From NCBI RefSeq assembly GCF_012273895.1, contig NC_052102.1, positions 10,286,002 to 10,350,001 of the forward strand: DNA of 64,000 nt, written 5' to 3'. Position numbers and translations under genes: made by a program. The stretch comes from Zerene cesonia. Its lineage: Eukaryota; Arthropoda; Insecta; Lepidoptera; Pieridae. The number at the start of each line of letters is the position of its first letter. The stretch's first letter is position 1. Below, piece by piece: positions 1-13,423 of the stretch. The notes beneath the pieces are model-generated. The model was not told the origin of the DNA and did no database searches. It saw only the letters and a program-made list of their open reading frames with translations.

Positions 1-1282
1 AAACCAACACGGCTTCGAAAGTGAAACGATAACGGCCACGATTGTAAATCCCGATACATGCGCCGACGCGCACTATTCGAGCGTGCTTTATGGGACTCTA
101 GACGTAATTGCGATCGCTCAACGCCCATTTTCCGCTGGATGCTCTCGATTATTGTTCAAGAGTAAATTGTGATTATTGTGAATGTTGGTAGCGTGTCTGT
201 TTCCTTTAGTGGATCGGTAATGAGGCTAATTAATAAACATCGTCCGCAATGAACGAGCCAGTGTCAGGTAAACTGTGTCGAGATGCAGCCGAGACTTGGA
301 AATGTTAATTCAATTTATCGATGTTATTAGTGGATGCTTTTATATCTTATTATAGGAACGTTGGTTAGGGAAACTCGGGAGATTCTTAGTGAAATATCGC
401 GTCTATGGTATTCATTTTGTGTTCAGGTAAGCTATGTTTGCCCTGCTTTATGATATAAACTCTAATTGCAGAGGCGGAGATGCTTGATGGTTTTATCACT
501 TGTTCAATGCGACGTCTTTAGTTTTATTTCATTTACGTAAATTGGAATTGGAATAACTGAAACAAGCAATTAACCCAATTAGTAGCAAGCCATTCATTCA
601 AGAAGCCACTTAGATAAAATAAATATTTTGTTACTTTTTCTATTCTGCCACGATAAGTTAAATATATAATTCATATTTTACTCATCTCTTATTTTAGTTG
701 CTATGCTATACTATTTATTGTATGGCATTATTTCTTTAAGCGAAATTATATCTAACCTCGAATATCGGCTTCAGTTAGATATCATTCGCATTATGACCTT
801 TTTTAAGAGCAAGCAAAACCTACAACATAACTCAATGTATGATGAAGTACATTCTTATAATGTATATTAATAATATTCAAACGTCACGGGAGACGCATCA
901 GTACATACTACGAGGTGACGAAAATCATCAATTTTTCGCACTTTTTCTGCCACGATCGAGTTACAATGGTACACGATCATAACGCGTCGCGACGGTCGGC
1001 CAGCACTTGTTAGTCTGTTTATGGAAAACAATAACGCCTGATTTACCGGCCCTTTATGCTCTCCTCGTCGGCGCTGATTGAGACTTTACCAGCTGCTGTG
1101 AAATGCTATTATCGATATTGGCAGCCTAAAGTTGTTTTATCGACGGATCGTAAATGCGATTGCGAACGGTCAAACGGTTTTATGTATCATCTTGTGGTGT
1201 GCGTGGACGGTGGTTTTAACCTTTGTAGATTTTGTTTAAATTATATCGGATTGCAGGATCGGTTCGTAGTTCATCATCAATA

Positions 1283-1412
1283 GCCCATATATGTTCCCAC
1301 TGCTGGCACACAGGCCAGCTATGAGGGTTCAGGCCACAATACTCCAAGTGAGATTTGATAGATGTCACATGTCGTCGAACTTTTAATTCTCACGATGTTT
1401 TCCTTCACCGTT
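1283..1412 (-). repeat. Interspersed repeat fragment (family also at 46620-46675 and 17740-17905)
   Basis: The text 'ccatatatgttcccac' followed by 'ctggcacacaggccagctat' reappears, slightly diverged, at about 46630 ('acagctggaacacaggcctc'). The right half here ('cacatgtcgtcgaacttt') is the reverse complement of the motif at about 17815 ('aaagttctacgacatgtgac'). These three therefore belong to one dispersed family, probably an old LINE or SINE. The family name is not certain. Confidence 0.6.
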
Positions 1413-3971
1413 TGGAACAGTGGTGATGTTATCTACAAGTGCAGATAATTTGAAAAAGCAATTAATTTCCTGTATGCTCGCCTGGTCTCGGTCCCCCCGA
1501 CCAAAAGTCCGAAGTCCAAGGTCCTCACCACTGAGCTTCGACTGCTGTGTGGTTGGTAATGAATTAATAGTTTATATTGCGTTTTGTTTGATCTTGTATA
1601 TATTATATATATATTGTTAATGGCTATCAAAAAGGTTTTAGTATTATGACTACGAACTACCAGTGATTTTATTGAAAGTGCGTGTGTGTGTGCATGTGGA
1701 AACTTGCGACGTTGTGTGTCTTTAACAACTAATGTAAATATTTTTTTTGTTAATATTTATTAGTCTCCGATATATAGTATTTTTGTAGTAAGAAGGAGTA
1801 TGTTTTAATACATTTAAATTAAATCTATTTAGTATTGCTTTTATAAAATTAAATAACAGTGACAAACCGTTTATTTTTGATATTATTGTTTATCTGGACG
1901 CTGGTTCCTATTAATAATTCACAATATAATAACGCATAGTATAATAACCTCGCATCTTGTTACCATAACTATGAGTCTAGTTCAAACAGATTATAATAAA
2001 TCTCCAGATATTCCCATAAGACTTTCGCATGCAGTTATTCGTGACGGGAAACATACGGTCTCAAATTGCGCGGACATTAATTGATTGACAAATGGACGGA
2101 CATACGGACGCATAATGCGACGGCATTTGTTATGCGCATACGCATTGCTCTATGCGACGGGATTGTTTATGGTTGGTTTCGTTTTGCGTTTGATAAATAG
2201 CGTTTCGTTGAAGTGATGTTTTTGTGTCTCTGGTATTTTGTTGATTAAATTTAAAGGCTTAAGATTATTGTAAAAATGTGCTTTTAATCCCCAATGCAAA
2301 AATAATCTTGCTGTGAGTGTGTATGGCATCGTAACTATCAAACGTATCGGATGGATCGTATTCGATGCGTTTTTTGACGTATTAAAAAAACGAACCTGCT
2401 TCACGCGTGCCAGTGTAATCGTCAATTACCAATTAATAATAGGTTCAAGGTGTTTTTATTGGATTTTTAATTTAATTTATTATAATTTAATTAAAAAGGA
2501 AAGCGTTTGAGTGATTGTTTTTATGTAAAATTAAATTAATATTATAAATTGATCCATACCTTTTAATACATACCTTTTATTTTTTGTCACAACAATGGGC
2601 TTCTAATAAACTTCTTTCCTAGAGTTCGGTTGGTACCTTAATATTAAGAAGAATTGTCAACAAATTAAGTACATAGATAGTAAATAGAGGTGCAGTAAAT
2701 ATTTACATGCACGTTAACTCTCTTTCATGATTAACTCATTATAAAAGCCTAGCTGAATATACAGATACATTTCTAATATATAATTTGAAATTTACTAAAA
2801 GCAGTATATAATGTTATTACACTAATAAACAATCAGGTTGTTATTATTCATATTAACGTAAATGTGCTAAACACTAGGATGCCAATTACCGGAATATTGT
2901 CGTGTCGTTAACAATTTTATACGTAAGGATTCTTATGAACGAGCGGTTTGTTGTGGTTGGCAATTAATCCAAAACGCCGGGTTGTAAAATGTATGTGATA
3001 ATGCAAATGGATAATGCAAATGCGAAGATGAAATTGTTGCATTATTGTATAGTTATACCAAACACACAGCCGAAGCGGTTGCGTCAAAAACGAGACATAT
3101 CTAACAGTTTTGTAATAGAAGAAAAGGAATCACTAACACAACACAATTTGGTGGCATAGGGCGGTGTCAGGTTAGCGTGATGAGAGAAAGCCATAGGACT
3201 TAAATTCTAAATAAATGTATATTTTCTTTAATACGACATATACTTTTCCAGTGGTAAAGAATCAACCACCTCACATGTCTTAAGAGAAATAATAATAATT
3301 ATGCATCTTCCAATTATACTTATATACATACGACTCATTCTCCCGTAACGATCAGACACCGCTCGCTTTATTTCATATTAAAACTCAAAATCTATAAAAC
3401 TACAATTTATTTATTCTACAGACTTCTTCTACTTGAAGCACTTTTGAATCATAACACAGTTTTAACATTTACCACCGATTCGGAAAGCTAATTTCTACAG
3501 AGTACCGCGGCCAAGAAACTCTATAGTATTTCTTTTTAAATCATGTCAATACCGTCATTGTACCGTCGATTCGAACGCAAGTGTAGCCGAATAAAAATTA
3601 CCCTCATACGAAACCGCTTAGTCACCAAACAGCCTGACGTATGCACAATCATTATATTTTGAAGTTGAATTATTGGCGATTGCAAATATTGATGAATGAA
3701 GTGTTAACTTTCACGGATGCTTTCAGGCGAACAATTTGCACTCGAGTCTCGAGATACCTAAATGGTGAAAGCGGGGAGTTTTTATTGACGAATAAACTGG
3801 GCCTAGATATACCTAGATACTTGCTGAAAGTAGGCGGTTATTGTTATTCAATAGTCGTGCGTCCTGGCATGTGCATTTGAAAATAATATATTATAATAGT
3901 TTAAAAAAACTAAAAAACAAGCTTTTATCATATTTTGCTAATTGAAAAATGGAATAATTTTATAAAATTAG

Positions 3972-4115
3972 TGTATTGTCATCGGTCCTCAATAAATCTA
4001 CAAAGTTTGAACGAAATCTGGCCGTTTAAAGTGGGTCAAAATCGCGCCCAAAGAAGTCCATTACAAACAAACATACAAACATACAGGTGAAGCTAATAAA
4101 AAGCGTGTAAATAAA
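3972..4115 (+). repeat. Interspersed repeat fragment (transposon end)
   Basis: The segment contains 'aaagtgggtcaaaatcgcgc' followed by 'aaacaaacatacaaacatac' and ends in 'aataaaaagcgtgtaaa'. From memory this wording is common at the ends of lepidopteran transposon copies. No coding part and no second copy was seen in this window, so the family is unassigned. Confidence 0.45.
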
Positions 4116-4334
4116 ATATTTCTTTTTGTATTTTGTTTAAGTATTGTCCGCGATATAAGGAGTAACTTAAATAAAGAATCATTCTAATTAGCGTATGCGT
4201 TGAAAACTGTACCGTACTGTACAGATCTTAAGTACGTACAGCGTGAAACAAATAGACTGACTTGACAAATTTAGAAAAATTATAAAAGCTTAGTAACTTC
4301 GAATAATTTTTTTTTAACATTGACAGACACTTGA

Positions 4335-4515
4335 ATATCATTTAAAATATGTAAAGTATGTGTCACTTTATTTGCGATAGACTTCTAGACTACTCAACCG
4401 ATCTTAATCAAATTCGTTCTCCATGTGCAGTTTGATCGAACCTAAAAGATGATAGTTTATATTATTTCAATTACGATAATTGACTATCCGGGCGGGACCG
4501 GGGCGTGTATACTAA
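4335..4515 (+). mobile_element. Short Helitron-like repeat, family C, copy 1 (degraded)
   Basis: It aligns by eye with 49926-50091: both contain 'gtgcagtttgatc/tacagtttgattc', 'aaaagat', 'attatttcaattac' and 'gggcggga/aggcggagcc' followed by 'gggcgtg'. The better copy at 50091 ends in 'gcagctagtt', a CTAG terminus like that of family A. This copy has lost the clean terminus ('gtatactaat'). Confidence 0.6.
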
Positions 4516-6944
4516 TAACTGTATAGATTTAACTGCTGCTGGGTCACAGGTTACCATCCAGTGCATGGTGCTTGACTTGCGTGGCGTGCTTGGTATTCAT
4601 TTGCATGGGATCTAATGGTGCGAGAACGTAAATGTTTGGGTTCAGCTTTGAGGTCTTAGAGCATTAGGATTTGTTCTTGGTAATGGAATTGTGAATAAAA
4701 CAAACATCCTGTATTGACCATATTTATATGCATTGAAAATCTTTAATTAAATATGAGATGTGTATTTCATAAATTGACTTGGAAATCGCGCTAAATCTAA
4801 TTTAATATAATAGTGTCTTCGTGCGATTCCGAGTTATAGAAGAGAAGAGAGTATTAGAAGAGTACGAAAATATTTTTAAAAGATATGGTCTCTATAGGTT
4901 GCTGTTAGGCTAATTAAATAACAAGTAAAGACAGAAGGTCTCTAAAGTAGGGATTGAATAAATTAATAACCGACTTGCTTATAACCTGGATTATACAACT
5001 CCTTACAGTAGAAATACTTGTGCTGCGAATCTACACAACTGCCTAATTGATTTATTCAGTTGATAACAAAACGCAACCACTCACAAAGACTTTTAACAAA
5101 GTGAGGGTAGTTGGGTCGAACATTGAATAAGCAACGTACGTACACGAAGGCACAATCCCTACAAATGCTTCCCGTTTTAAAGCAACGCGATTTTTTTTAG
5201 GATTCGACATCTAAACAAGTTTTGATTATAAGGGATAATTGACGGGATAATGTGACAGCTATATGAAAATATCACTTCTAAAAGTATTACCCAGAATTTC
5301 AGTATTATTTTTAACTTAACCATGTACAGAGGTCGTTGACTTGACCAAAAAATTGCCTCTATTAATCTCGAGAGATGGACGTTCGATGATCACTTTCACT
5401 GGTCCAAGATTGATGCTTGCCATCTATGAGTTACGTAATGTTGGCATAATTGTTTAATAGATTTCCCCGTACGTACAGTACTTGATTTATGCGACAGCTG
5501 TCAACGATCTGATAGCTGGTTTTATGGCGCAGGAAGGTGCTGGTGGATCTTTGAAATTGCTGTATCATATTTGTAATTAGATGATAGTGAAATTTGGTGG
5601 TGGAGGTTCTGCTATGATCCTTTTGTACAAATGTAGTGATATATTGAAATTTGAATTATTGTTAAATCCTTTATTTGAAGCTACATCATATTTATCTGAT
5701 GTTAGGCCCCTCTCCATTTAAACGTAACATTATTCCAGAAGCTTCTCTATTTGTGATTTTTCCATACAATAGGGCCGAATATTTATACCAAATCACTAAG
5801 AAACAATAAGTAAGTACAAATATAACACAATGAATTGGCAGTAATTTCCTTGTAGCTAATAATAGAAAAATTATAAATATATAAACAATTAAATATATTC
5901 TTTAAGTAAAGTTTTCAAATGCATTACAAGAGAATGCACAAAACGCCCCACATTTCAAAGCGTGCAATAGTATATCAGCAATGCATAATCTATTTTTAAA
6001 CATTTCCAATGACGAGGGGCATTCCTGACACCAACGTGTCCACTACGTTTGCTTTGAATACATTATGTTTATACCGTTTGATTGTAATTCATGTAGTATT
6101 ACGCAAAACGACATACGCTGACGTAAATATTTGTATTAATTACGTATTGTACCATGTTATTATAGTACTCGTATGTGTAGGTACTTTTATTGGTTTCACG
6201 ATTGCACGCTTTGGAGTTTTGTCTTAAACATTGGTTTCGAGTGGTTGTTGTTTTTCTACTTATCGATGATTCTTTTTAATAAAAATGTAGTCTAAATTAT
6301 GAGACTTTGAGTTGATTTTATGTGCATTGTGTAGTTACATATAAACAAAATTAAAACCACAGCAAGGAATACATTTTTCAAACTTTTTAGATATCACTTA
6401 ACCTGAGAATCAATGTAACATACTAAAATTCCAATGAATTACGATACTACATTATTTACCTTTGTAAGTTATGTTTATGCGATTTTACATTTTCGATACT
6501 ATTACTTATATTACTTATATAGACGATATTACTTCCCTATTTCAATTACATCAATCAGTTACAGCGTGACAGATAGACAAATAAAAAAAAAACAATTATA
6601 TCAGTATACGTTTATCTATAACTACGGCCACGTGGCGCTCTGTCGAAACGCGGCAGTGCAGTGATAACAGCTGTTTCATATCTCGTAAAGATATGATAGA
6701 TTTGTGAATGATTGATGATCACATGCGACTTATAAATCGAATTGTGGATGATGAAATAGCTGGAATGTGCGAGTAGGTTTGTCAGCTTGTATGGCTGTTT
6801 AGCCAAAACAGTGCTGTAGATGTTCGAGATAGCTTTAAATGACTTGAGGATGGCAATTCGACCCACTTTACCGCTTGCACTGTTTCTGCAACGAGTTTTA
6901 AAATAATTACGCTATCTGTAACAAGTTGTGTGACACCATTAAAG

Positions 6945-6967
6945 TAATATATATATATAATAAAAAG

Positions 6968-7002
<35 letters not shown>
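6945..7002. repeat. (TA)n microsatellite
   Basis: Two runs of alternating T and A, the second about 32 bp long, are split by a short A-rich spacer ('ataataaaaag'). Confidence 0.95.
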
Positions 7003-7004
<2 letters not shown>

Positions 7005-7085
7005 ATATCATGTTAGCAAGCAACTGAGCTGGTGGGTCATCAGATGATCACCACCGCCCATGAACGATTACAGAGCTATTACGAC
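7003..7085 (-). repeat. SINE-like fragment
   Basis: 'gcaactgagctggtgggtca' and 'gatgatcaccaccgcccatg' are the reverse complement of the 'ggcggtggtgatc..aggcgaacc' motif seen at 10445-10500, 45365-45420 and 47270-47320. The family appears to be a dispersed lepidopteran SINE or LINE 3' end. The fragment directly abuts the TA microsatellite. Confidence 0.6.
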
Positions 7086-9480
7086 CACTGCAAATGCGTT
7101 TTCCGCGTTTAATTCGTTAAGGATAAGGTTTATTGTGCTGTAGTTGCGTATCTTAGTTTATATAAATCAAGCATATGAAAAACCTCAAAAAATATCCAAA
7201 CGAAAGAACTATTATTTATATATATATTTATTATTATTGTTTTCCCAATTATCACAATGCAAAAATATTGACGGCGCGGCTATGATCAACAGACATTTCT
7301 TTAGAAAAATGTCACATTGGTACGGTAAGGTTGACTAACCTTAGCCCAGGGTGTCCTACCAGACCGACTCATTAAAATATATAAAAGAAATATCCAATTA
7401 AACATTAAAATACACATAATTACTCTTGCGGCTTCATTCGCTGTGCTAATCCAGACTATAATCTATCTCTATACCCAGTTTCGTACAGATCCCAACAGAG
7501 GCTTTAATTTGAAACGGTTATAAACATTCATACATTCTTACAACAACGTTCGCGTTTATAATAAATACTAGCTGCACCCGGCAAACGCTGTTCTGCCTTA
7601 CTCTGATCATTTAGAGGGATGAAAAATAGATGTTGGCCAATTCTCATAGATACCGGATAAGGACAAAAAATTTCATCAAAATCGGTGAAGCCGTTTCGGA
7701 GGAGTATGGCAACGAAAACTGTGACACGAGAATTTCATATATTAGGTAAATAGGATTATTAATGAATCAATTGCTTGGGTTTTCGCCCCGGAGATAATAT
7801 GCAACGATTAGTAATTAATCGATTAATAATCATTGTAAAGACACGTATTTAAATTCCTTAGATATGTTGGTGTTGTTTTGACTGTCGTTTATTATAAATT
7901 TGTTATGCGATGTGAAATTATAATCATAGATAGGTAACTATCATATCTAAAATATGTTTTGCAATATTAGTAATGTGGTAATTAATTTGATACGCTGATT
8001 ATTAAATGACTTTTTTGAATCATTTAAAATGTCAAGAAGAAATACGTGTATAATAGGATATTTTGTTTCGTATTTGACATAATATGATAAATCTAGATAG
8101 GATAGGTTATATGATGGGTTGAAAATATCGTTTGAATACATTTAGGAATAGGTGTGAACTGTTTAAATATACAAACAAAAAATCGTTTATTTATCGCTTA
8201 CTCAAAAATACATAAATTGATGAAAAATTTCAAACTATTTCATTTCCTTTCACAATATTATGTTTCTCTTTAGAATATGTTTTGTCATATCCACGTAAAC
8301 AACTTATATATAGCTATCTGGAATTAATTACAATGCGTCATGGTCAAGTTCAATTTAGACCTTGCCATATGCAATACTAAAGGCACGCGTCCAAAGTAGC
8401 TGTCACCGAATGCTATAAAATTGATGTGTTTGCCGGCGCGTGCGCATCGCAGCCAAGCGCAGATATTGTCGGCCATTAATTGAACTGTATGTAAATGCGT
8501 TTAGCGATTGGATTTGGACCTTTGGCTATATATTGTTTTGTATATGTATTGTTGCGTTGGATAGAGACGAGTTTTGAGATAAATGTGCACAGAGTACACT
8601 AGCGGCCCATCCTGGCTTTGCCCGTGATACATGATATACATTATAGCACTCAGATCACGTAAAAATTTAACTGTGAATAAATGTTTCAAATCGGTTCAGT
8701 ACGTACTGAGATTAGCACGTTCAAACAAACAATCTCTTTCCCATAATATATTATTAGTATATACATATATGATATATTCTTTTATAACGTGTCACTTGGT
8801 ATGTGCATTGAATCGGCGATTGATACAAAGATAATGACTTCTAAATATCACAATACTGTTAACAACATTGCATTCATTAAAAGCCCAAAAAGGCCAACGG
8901 AAAACATTAGCGAATTTCGTCACAGGCCATTGCCCCAGCGTTCTTCGCGCTCGATCCGTTCCGATTTCGCAAAACAATTTACGGACGGGCGCTATCTTCT
9001 TGCGTAATGCGACCGAACACAAACGTAGGTACGTGGACATCGCTGGGTGAGCGAACTCGATCCTCGATTACGTCCCAGCGAGTGTGTCATTGGAGCAATG
9101 AACCTGACGGCTGGTGGAGACCCGTACACATCGGGCGGTTAGGGGTTTGTTTGTAAGAATAATATGAATTTATTTCACAAAGGAACGGTGGTATGCTATA
9201 ATACGGACGCCTTCGAACTGTGTCTCGAAGGTCAGTTTGAAGAGCGTTCTGTTCGTGTTCATGTAGACCGACCGTTTAAGGTCTGACGAATTTCTATGAG
9301 TATAACGGTATACAGTTCAACTGAGAGTGAACTGGAATTGATGTGTGTGTGATATTCGAACAGTGACCTTGAATTTGCATAGATCCCACTCGTTTATAGT
9401 ACATTTTCAATCAATCGCCATTTAATTGGTTAAAGCGGGTATGCCTACATGACTATGTGTACGTTTATTACGTGTTTGTT
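7086..9480. other. Gene-free spacer with repeat fragments
   Basis: There is no supported gene. Repeat-like pieces are at about 7428-7566 (a 'nccagactataatctat' family shared with 11070-11195), 7568-7752 (family B) and 8600-8750 (a fragment with 'caaatcggttcagtac' resembling other transposon ends). A GC-richer block at 8880-9130 has short overlapping reading frames on both strands but no recognisable protein. Confidence 0.55.
7568..7752. mobile_element. Short non-autonomous repeat, family B, copy 1
   Basis: It starts with 'ctagctgcacccggcaaacg', followed by 'ctgttctgccttactctgat' and 'gatgaaaaatagatgttggc', and it ends near 'acgagaatttcatatatt'. The same blocks, diverged, are at 37826-38005 and 50474-50650. 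The CTAG edge resembles Helitron termini. It has no coding capacity. Confidence 0.7.
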
Positions 9481-9481
9481 A

Positions 9482-9681
9482 ATCCTATCCTGCTAATATT
9501 ATAAAGTTTGTAAGCATGTGTGTGTGTTTGTTACTGTTTCACGCAAAAACTACTGAACCGATTGTAATGAAATTTGGTACGTAGACAGCTGGACAACTGG
9601 AATAACATATAGGCAACTTTTTATCTCGATATTGCTACGGGATACGGACTCACGCGGATGAAATCGCGGGGCGCAGGTAGT
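9482..9681 (+). mobile_element. Lep1-like non-autonomous Helitron, family A, copy 1
   Basis: This is a 200-bp element reading 'atcctatcctgctaatatta', then 'tgtgtgtgtttgtta', a core 'aaatttggtacgtagacag', 'aacatataggcaactttt', and an end 'cgcggggcgcaggtagt'. The same order of blocks recurs at five other sites in this window. The 3' end in better copies has a small hairpin followed by CTAG. That pattern, and from memory the 5' wording, match the Lep1 Helitron-like family of Lepidoptera. Confidence 0.75.
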
Positions 9682-10424
9682 CGGCCATAATTCTATCAAA
9701 TTTAAAATTAAACCGCATGCTCTTTGCCGAGGAATTTATGAAATCGGTCTCGTATTTAATTTGCAATATACAAAAATACAATTATTTCCCCTTCACAATA
9801 TTCGTGTAGATTAGATCTAAACCCAATGGTTTTTAAAGCCTTTTTCCCTTGCGTATATGAAACGCAAGTCCCACATATGGCATAAAAGGATGTGACTATT
9901 TGACCATTGAATGCGTGGAATGCTAGCGTTTTTATCTCAAGCTATTAGCGTTTGTATCTAAAGCTATGTTCTGTTGCTATCCAATTTGAATTGCATTCAA
10001 AAGTGACTGGTTGGTATTCGCGATATTTGACTTTGTGCAATACTGAATAAATAATATAATCAAATAGGTCTAATTGGATATCTAAATGACAATCAAATAA
10101 TAGCATGTTTTGGAATGTTTAGGCGCGATACTGCAGGGTAGATAGGGTCGCAGGGATAAACAGATCATGATTTGATGAGATTTATGCGACTGTTGCATGG
10201 CGTAGCAAATAATTGCTAAATGGTTTTATATAAATTATAGTATCGTTATTAATTTGCATAACATGAAGTAATTTAAATATTACTCTTAGTGTTATAATAT
10301 AAGGTCAATATTAAAAATATTCTTTTATCGGCCGACTCTTTACAACAATGGGGAGGAGAACTGATGAGTTGCTAGTAGGTCCTCAGTTTGTCTAGTAGGT
10401 ATAAAAGTCTGACAAATGATGATC

Positions 10425-10508
10425 TCTCTGCTCTGTGGCTGTTGATGGGCGGTGGTGATCGCTTACCACCAGGCGAACCAGTAGCTCAGTTGCTCGCATT
10501 GACATAAA
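10425..10508 (+). repeat. SINE-like fragment
   Basis: 'ggcggtggtgatcgcttacc' followed by 'accaggcgaaccagtagctc' and an A-rich tail ('acataaaaaaata'). Copies of the same wording occur at 45365-45424 and 47265-47320. Confidence 0.65.
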
Positions 10509-10689
10509 AAAATATGTTTTTTAGACACAGCCGTGAAATCCATCAGGTGCCAAAAAACCAAAGGACAAACAGGCATATAACAAGAGAACGACACTAGAAT
10601 CACTATCACTATATAATCAGAATAATTAATTCATCTAAATAGTAAAGGTTTCAGTACATGTGTATCGAACACAAGGATCATTTTTTTTT

Positions 10690-10845
10690 TATTGCGGAAA
10701 TCATGCATAGATACCCACGGTCCCTGGGGATGGAGCCGTGGGTTATGTCGGATTCTTACCGAACAAAACCCCACTGTGTTCCGTCGAGCCACTTGAGTGA
10801 GAGGGCCACGGGAGCTGGTTAAAATTCATCCGCGACCCCCAAGGA
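10690..10845 (+). repeat. Dispersed repeat, family F, copy 1
   Basis: 'ccgtgggttatgtcggattc', 'ccaaaaccccattgtgttcc'-like text and 'gtgagagggccacgggagc' are shared with 48500-48622 at high identity, and in part with 38150-38243. The block ends at 'catccgcgac' here and 'cgtccgcgac' there. It is probably a piece of a retrotransposon. A reading frame of 61 codons on the minus strand shows no domain. Confidence 0.7.
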
Positions 10846-11046
10846 TCTAACTCGTTGTTCTCTGAATAAGTCACATTCAGTGTTTTGTTTCGTTGTGTTC
10901 CACGTCCCTGACGCATCACATGATTCACATTTATTTTCGTAATTGGGTTTCGGGATAAAGAAACATAAACTAAATATTGAGTCTCACTGGGGACTGAGAT
11001 TTAGATCTAACTAGCTGGAACCTGCGTCTTCACTCGTATGTTACCC

Positions 11047-11195
11047 GACTAAAAAATAGCCTAAGTATCAATCCAGACTATAATCTATGTCTGTACCAAA
11101 TTTCAATTCCCAAAAAAGATTTTTCGTGAAAGGGTAACAAACATGCATACATTCCTACACGATTTCGAGTTTGTAATATAAGTAGGGTAGTAGGA
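11047..11195 (+). repeat. Interspersed repeat fragment
   Basis: 'atccagactataatctatgt' and the following 'ctgtaccaaatttcaa' match the fragment at 7450-7566, and it ends with 'gtagggtagtaggatat', a tail similar to that of family A. It is likely an old transposon remnant. Confidence 0.5.
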
Positions 11196-11428
11196 TATCT
11201 GACATAAAATGTGGAAACAATGTGAGCTGGAAATTCGGTGCTTCCTGACCTAGTTACTAAGCTACGATGTCGAATTTGTGTATCATAGATTTGGGTGTGT
11301 GAAGCTTTGTTATTTGGCCTTGTTTTGTGGATTATGCGTGGGGATGATTATTGGATTTACATTCTCATTATCTTGAGTTGACCTACTCTGAATGTTTTCT
11401 ATTCGGTTTGGGTTAGCTTTATGATTGA

Positions 11429-11632
11429 CTAGCTGTGCCCCGCGGTTTCACCCGCGTATTAAGTCCGTATACCGTAGGAATATCGGGATAAAAAGTTGCC
11501 TATATGTTATTCCAGTTGTCCTGCTATCTACGTACCAAATTTAATTGCAACCGGTTCACTAGTTTTTGTGTGAAAGAGCAACAAACACACACACATCCTT
11601 ACAAACTTTCGCGTTTATAATGTTAGCACGAT
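11429..11632 (-). mobile_element. Lep1-like non-autonomous Helitron, family A, copy 2
   Basis: Same family as the element at 9482, in reverse orientation: it opens with 'ctagctgtgccccgcggttt' and closes with 'gcgtttataatgttagcac'. The core 'gcctatatgttattccag' and 'caacaaacacacacacatcc' are intact. It carries no open reading frame. Confidence 0.8.
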
Positions 11633-13423
11633 ACGATATCAAGCCTCATCCATCGAATAGGTTGCATCACTACATAGTATAAAATCAAGTGGTTTTTCAC
11701 TGTCCATGTGTTTGTATGCTTAGATCTTGAAAATGTCCTGATATATTGTAATAATAATAATGGCATTTTGGTTTTAATTCAGGTATCTACTCAAAGTTTA
11801 AATAAATATTATTTTATTTAAATAATAACAACCAAACATGAAATATAATTTTTCTACAGTTAAGTGTGTTTATTTGTTTCTGTGATTGTGACCGATTTTA
11901 TGTTGTTTTTCCCTTTGTCTACGCGGGCGAAGCCGCGGCGTTCGCCTGGTATTGGTATAATTTCCTCAATGTTACGGTTAGCGTATGTATGATAATTTAA
12001 TATTGATATTCTTCATATTTGTAATGTTTTATTAACTTATCTATGGCTTGTTTGCGAAGTGCCTTTAACATTTTCATCATAATTTGTAGAGCTAGGATTT
12101 TACTTAGGCATGTTTACTGTGATGGATGCTATGATGTTTAGTTTCTAAACCAAATTAAGTCTCGTTAAGCCCACTTATTCAGATTTAAGTAGCAATTTAA
12201 ATACTCCAACAAACTACCTTATAGCATTATGATCGTGATATTTCTCTTCGTTTTAATGTGACCAAAGCATCTTTACTCAATCTCATAACTATAACGTATA
12301 ATTTAATATATGACATTTCTAATCTTATAAATCGAATCCTGCACACTCAACCTTATCCGTACCAGAATTGATATCCCAATTAAGGCAACCATACGCATCG
12401 GACGCGATAAATCAATCAGAGAGTGGATTTTATGTGTTTTACTGGATACGATAAACACAGACTCACTTTCCATTCGTAGCATATTAACTGCGCGGGCGCA
12501 TGAATTCGTCAAGCCACTCCTTGCAGCCTGTATAAATAGACCCAGGCTGTCTAGGTATGCTGTTTAGGTAGCGTATATTTTAACGGTACTATGATAAACG
12601 CGGCTGCGCTGTTTCTGAGAATGGAAAATTGTGTTTGCTGTGATTTTGTTATCTTTTCAGTGTTCTGGGTTGGTTTTGTTTGTGCTACGATTTTGGGGAG
12701 GGGAGGGTTATTCTGGGACGTTTTGGATTGTTTTGTTTTTGGGTTTAAGGAGTATTTTATGGTAAGATAAAGTTGCGTTGTTCCTGAGTAATTAAATTAA
12801 TTTTTAGATCATCTGTTCAGTTATCATGTCAGACATTGAAATTGTAGCATGGAGCTGAATAAAGGGTGAAATGCACGAAATGGAATCCGAATCGTTTTAG
12901 CTGTTTTCAGCGACTGAGTCCCACACATAGAAACATCTTAGATTATAAATTGCAATTGCATCACTGGACGCCAGAATTATGTCGACTCCAACACGAGGCA
13001 CTTGATTTGATTAGTTCTGTCGGTTATCACAGCACCTAGATCATTGATTCTAGCGTAGTAACACATAAATAAATACAATTCTGTAACGATTCGCCTTGAT
13101 AGCAATAAACGCAATTGGCCATAAAATTGCGTATGTAGTAGCACTCGCGGGATAGAACGTGGATCGCGTGTAAAGCGGCGGTATAAGGTAGCTAAGTATG
13201 TAGGTGTGCGTTGGTGATATTTTAAATATTTCATACGATACGGTTGATGATTCGACTTTCCTGTGAATGTTTGTAGGTATGCCATTTGTTGTACGGTGTG
13301 GGCATGCGTAGCGGAGAAAACTTTATGAACAAGTATGTACCGGTATGTGGGGTCGGTTTTGCGCGTTTATACGATTTTCTATACTAATGATATAAAGAGG
13401 AAACCTTTGTATTATTGTATATT

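Larger units (their letters stand above)
1..6940. other. Gene-free AT-rich spacer, left part
   Basis: No open reading frame longer than about 90 codons occurs here, and none shows a recognisable domain or splice-compatible neighbour. The stretch contains two repeat fragments (listed separately at 1283-1412 and 3972-4115, plus 4335-4515) and otherwise unique AT-rich DNA. A locally GC-richer block at about 900-1260 could be regulatory, but nothing in it identifies a function. It may be intergenic or lie inside a very long intron of a gene outside the window; the sequence does not decide. Confidence 0.6.

Noticed and set aside
10351..10372. Text resembling miR-184 ('ggggaggagaactgatgagt')
   Set aside because: Seed mismatch, no hairpin, and it lies next to a SINE-like repeat.
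12977..13285. Open frame of 102 codons on the minus strand
   Set aside because: No recognisable domain and no neighbours with compatible splice sites.
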